DNA of 64,000 bases from Novosphingobium sp. Fuku2-ISO-50 (GTDB taxonomy: Bacteria > Pseudomonadota > Alphaproteobacteria > Sphingomonadales > Sphingomonadaceae), in NCBI RefSeq assembly GCF_001519055.1, contig NZ_KQ954285.1:448678-512677 (forward strand), in the 5' to 3' direction. The notes beneath the pieces are model-generated. The model was not told the DNA's origin. It was given only the letters and a program-made list of their open reading frames with translations, and searched no databases. A program made the position numbers and the translations under genes. Shown here in pieces: positions 62,728 through 64,000 of this stretch; the first letter of the stretch is position 1; every line of letters starts with the position of its first letter.

Positions 62728-63987
62728 ATGGCACTGGTGGAAATCAATTTCGACGGCCTTGTCGGCCCGAGCCACAACTATGCCGGGCTCAGCCTCGGCA
62801 ATCTCGCTTCGGCAAGCCATGGCGGCGATCCGTCCTACCCGCGCGCGGCGGCGCTGCAGGGGCTGGACAAGATGCGCCACAACCTGTCGCTCGGGCTGGT
62901 CCAGGGTTGGTTCGCGCCGCTGCCGCGCCCCAACCAGGGCTTTCTTGACTCGCTCGGGCTGACGCAGCCCGCCGATTCCGCCGAAATACGCCTGCGTGCC
63001 GCTGCATGGTCGGCCAGTTCGATGTGGACAGCCAATGCCGCCACCGTCTCGCCCGCGCCCGACACGGCCGACGGGCGCTGCCATCTGACTGCCGCCAATC
63101 TCGTGACGATGCCGCACCGGTCGCAGGAGTGGCCCGATACGGTGCGCCAATTGCGGCTGGCCTTTGCCGATGCGGCGCATTTCGCGGTCCACGATGCCGT
63201 CCCTGCCTGTTTCGGCGACGAAGGCGCGGCGAACCACATGCGCATGGCGCCGCGCCACGATGCGCCGGGCCTCGAACTGTTTGTCTATGGTCGCCCCGGC
63301 GGCCCCTTCCCCGCGCGCCAGCATGAACAGGCCGGCCGCGCCGTCGCCCGGCTCCACGGGCTCGATCCCGCGCGCGCCCTGTTTGTCGAACAGTCGGCGG
63401 AAGCGATTGCGGCGGGCGCGTTTCACAACGATGTCGTCGCCGTCGCCAACGAGCGCGTGCTGTTTACCCACGAACAGGCCTTTGCCGACCCCGACGGCAC
63501 GTATGCCGCGATCCGCGCCGCCCTGCCCGAGGCCGAAATCGTGATCGTTCCGGCCAGCGCGGTCAGCCTGGCCGAAGCGATCAGATCCTATCTGTTCAAT
63601 GCGCAATTGCTGACGCTGGGTGACGGTGCGATGGGCCTCGTCATTCCGACAGAGGCTTGGGAAATGCCCTCGGTGCGGGGCTGGCTCGATACCATGCTGG
63701 CGTCGAACGGGCCGATCCGGCGCGTGCTTCCGGTCGACGTGCGCCAATCGATGGCCAATGGCGGCGGGCCGGCCTGTTTGCGACTGCGCGTCGTGGCCGA
63801 TCCGGCGACAGTCGATCCGCGCTTTCTGCTCGATGCGGCGCGGATCGATCTGCTGGCCGGCGTTGTCGCGCAAACATGGCCCGAACAGATCGATCCGGTC
63901 GACATCGGCCGGGCAAGTCTTGCCGAATCGGTGCGGACGGCAAGGGCAGCCTTGCTCGACACGGCGGGCTTGCGCGAACTGGCCTGA
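62728..63987 (+). CDS. astB: N-succinylarginine dihydrolase
   Basis: 419 residues. AstB converts N2-succinylarginine to succinylornithine with release of ammonia and CO2. It has the amidinotransferase-like fold: FDGLVGPSHNYAGLSLGNLAS, the ENG-like NDVVAVANERVLFTH, and the nucleophilic Cys in NGGGPACLRLRV. The ribosome-binding site AAGGA is well spaced. The astC, astD and astE genes are not seen before the right edge; they may lie beyond or be replaced. Confidence 0.94.
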   Translation: MALVEINFDGLVGPSHNYAGLSLGNLASASHGGDPSYPRAAALQGLDKMRHNLSLGLVQGWFAPLPRPNQGFLDSLGLTQPADSAEIRLRAAAWSASSMWTANAATVSPAPDTADGRCHLTAANLVTMPHRSQEWPDTVRQLRLAFADAAHFAVHDAVPACFGDEGAANHMRMAPRHDAPGLELFVYGRPGGPFPARQHEQAGRAVARLHGLDPARALFVEQSAEAIAAGAFHNDVVAVANERVLFTHEQAFADPDGTYAAIRAALPEAEIVIVPASAVSLAEAIRSYLFNAQLLTLGDGAMGLVIPTEAWEMPSVRGWLDTMLASNGPIRRVLPVDVRQSMANGGGPACLRLRVVADPATVDPRFLLDAARIDLLAGVVAQTWPEQIDPVDIGRASLAESVRTARAALLDTAGLRELA

Positions 63988-64000
63988 TCGCCCTGCGCAT

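Overview
The window is about 64 kb of GC-rich alphaproteobacterial chromosome. It is almost certainly from Sphingomonadales (Sphingomonas/Novosphingobium-like). The evidence is the gene families present (ubiquinol-cytochrome c chaperone, YceD/DUF177, TIGR02186, DUF2794, HdaA, UbiK, DUF1737) and the synteny of HdaA next to purMN. I found no rRNA, tRNA, CRISPR array, insertion sequence or prophage. Most genes are housekeeping genes in short, tightly coupled operons with 1-8 nt overlaps.

Layout. 0-0.2 kb: strong minus-strand promoter and structured leader for a gene running off the left edge. 0.4-4.1 kb: glycan mini-cluster (GT2, flippase, GT92-like). 4.2-7.1 kb: tandem-domain aspartyl protease and an Atm1/HMT1-type ABC exporter. 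7.2-8.1 kb: AT-richer islet with a small ORF and a DUF2335 membrane protein. 8.1-12.3 kb (minus): DUF1737, MFS transporter, hslU, hslV, bamE. 12.5-15.0 kb: cytochrome bc1 chaperone, YceD, MATE pump. 15.0-18.5 kb (minus): HerA-like ATPase, TIGR02186, TauE. 18.7-25.6 kb: dps, Nudix hydrolase, dinB, Bcr-type MFS, GGDEF-EAL protein with an apparently broken EAL site, LysR regulator, apaG. 25.7-28.6 kb: recO, leuB, dolichol-phosphate-mannose-synthase-like GT fused to GtrA. 28.7-33.3 kb (minus): zinc alcohol dehydrogenase, SulP transporter translationally coupled to an XRE regulator with a palindromic operator, PMT-family glycosyltransferase. 33.4-37.1 kb: metZ, ubiK, tspO, tlyA, lipoprotein. 37.1-39.7 kb: a 500-nt leader-like region with a short ORF preceded by a perfect Shine-Dalgarno sequence, then ilvE and an SDR enzyme. 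39.7-43.0 kb (minus): lipoprotein, DUF2794, cysE, hdaA, DUF2066-like. 43.2-45.0 kb: purM and purN, with a 46-nt perfect palindrome at the purM start. 45.0-46.2 kb: AT-richer accessory stretch. 46.3-48.7 kb (minus): ndk, holC, pepA. 48.8-54.6 kb: lptD-surA-pdxA-rsmA, the classic cluster. 54.6-55.3 kb: Phd/ParE-type toxin-antitoxin with a readable promoter and operator. 55.3-60.3 kb: SPFH protein, Cys/His-rich secreted protein with a Met-rich outer membrane protein (copper-type), malate synthase G. 60.4-64.0 kb: M20 hydrolase, astA, astB (arginine succinyltransferase route).

Envelope biogenesis dominates: glycan export, BamE, LptD, SurA, rsmA coupling, GtrA and PMT glycosyltransferases. The most unusual signals are non-coding: the purM palindrome, the structured region before ilvE, the XRE-SulP operator and the left-edge leader. 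No obviously new defence or mobile system is visible.
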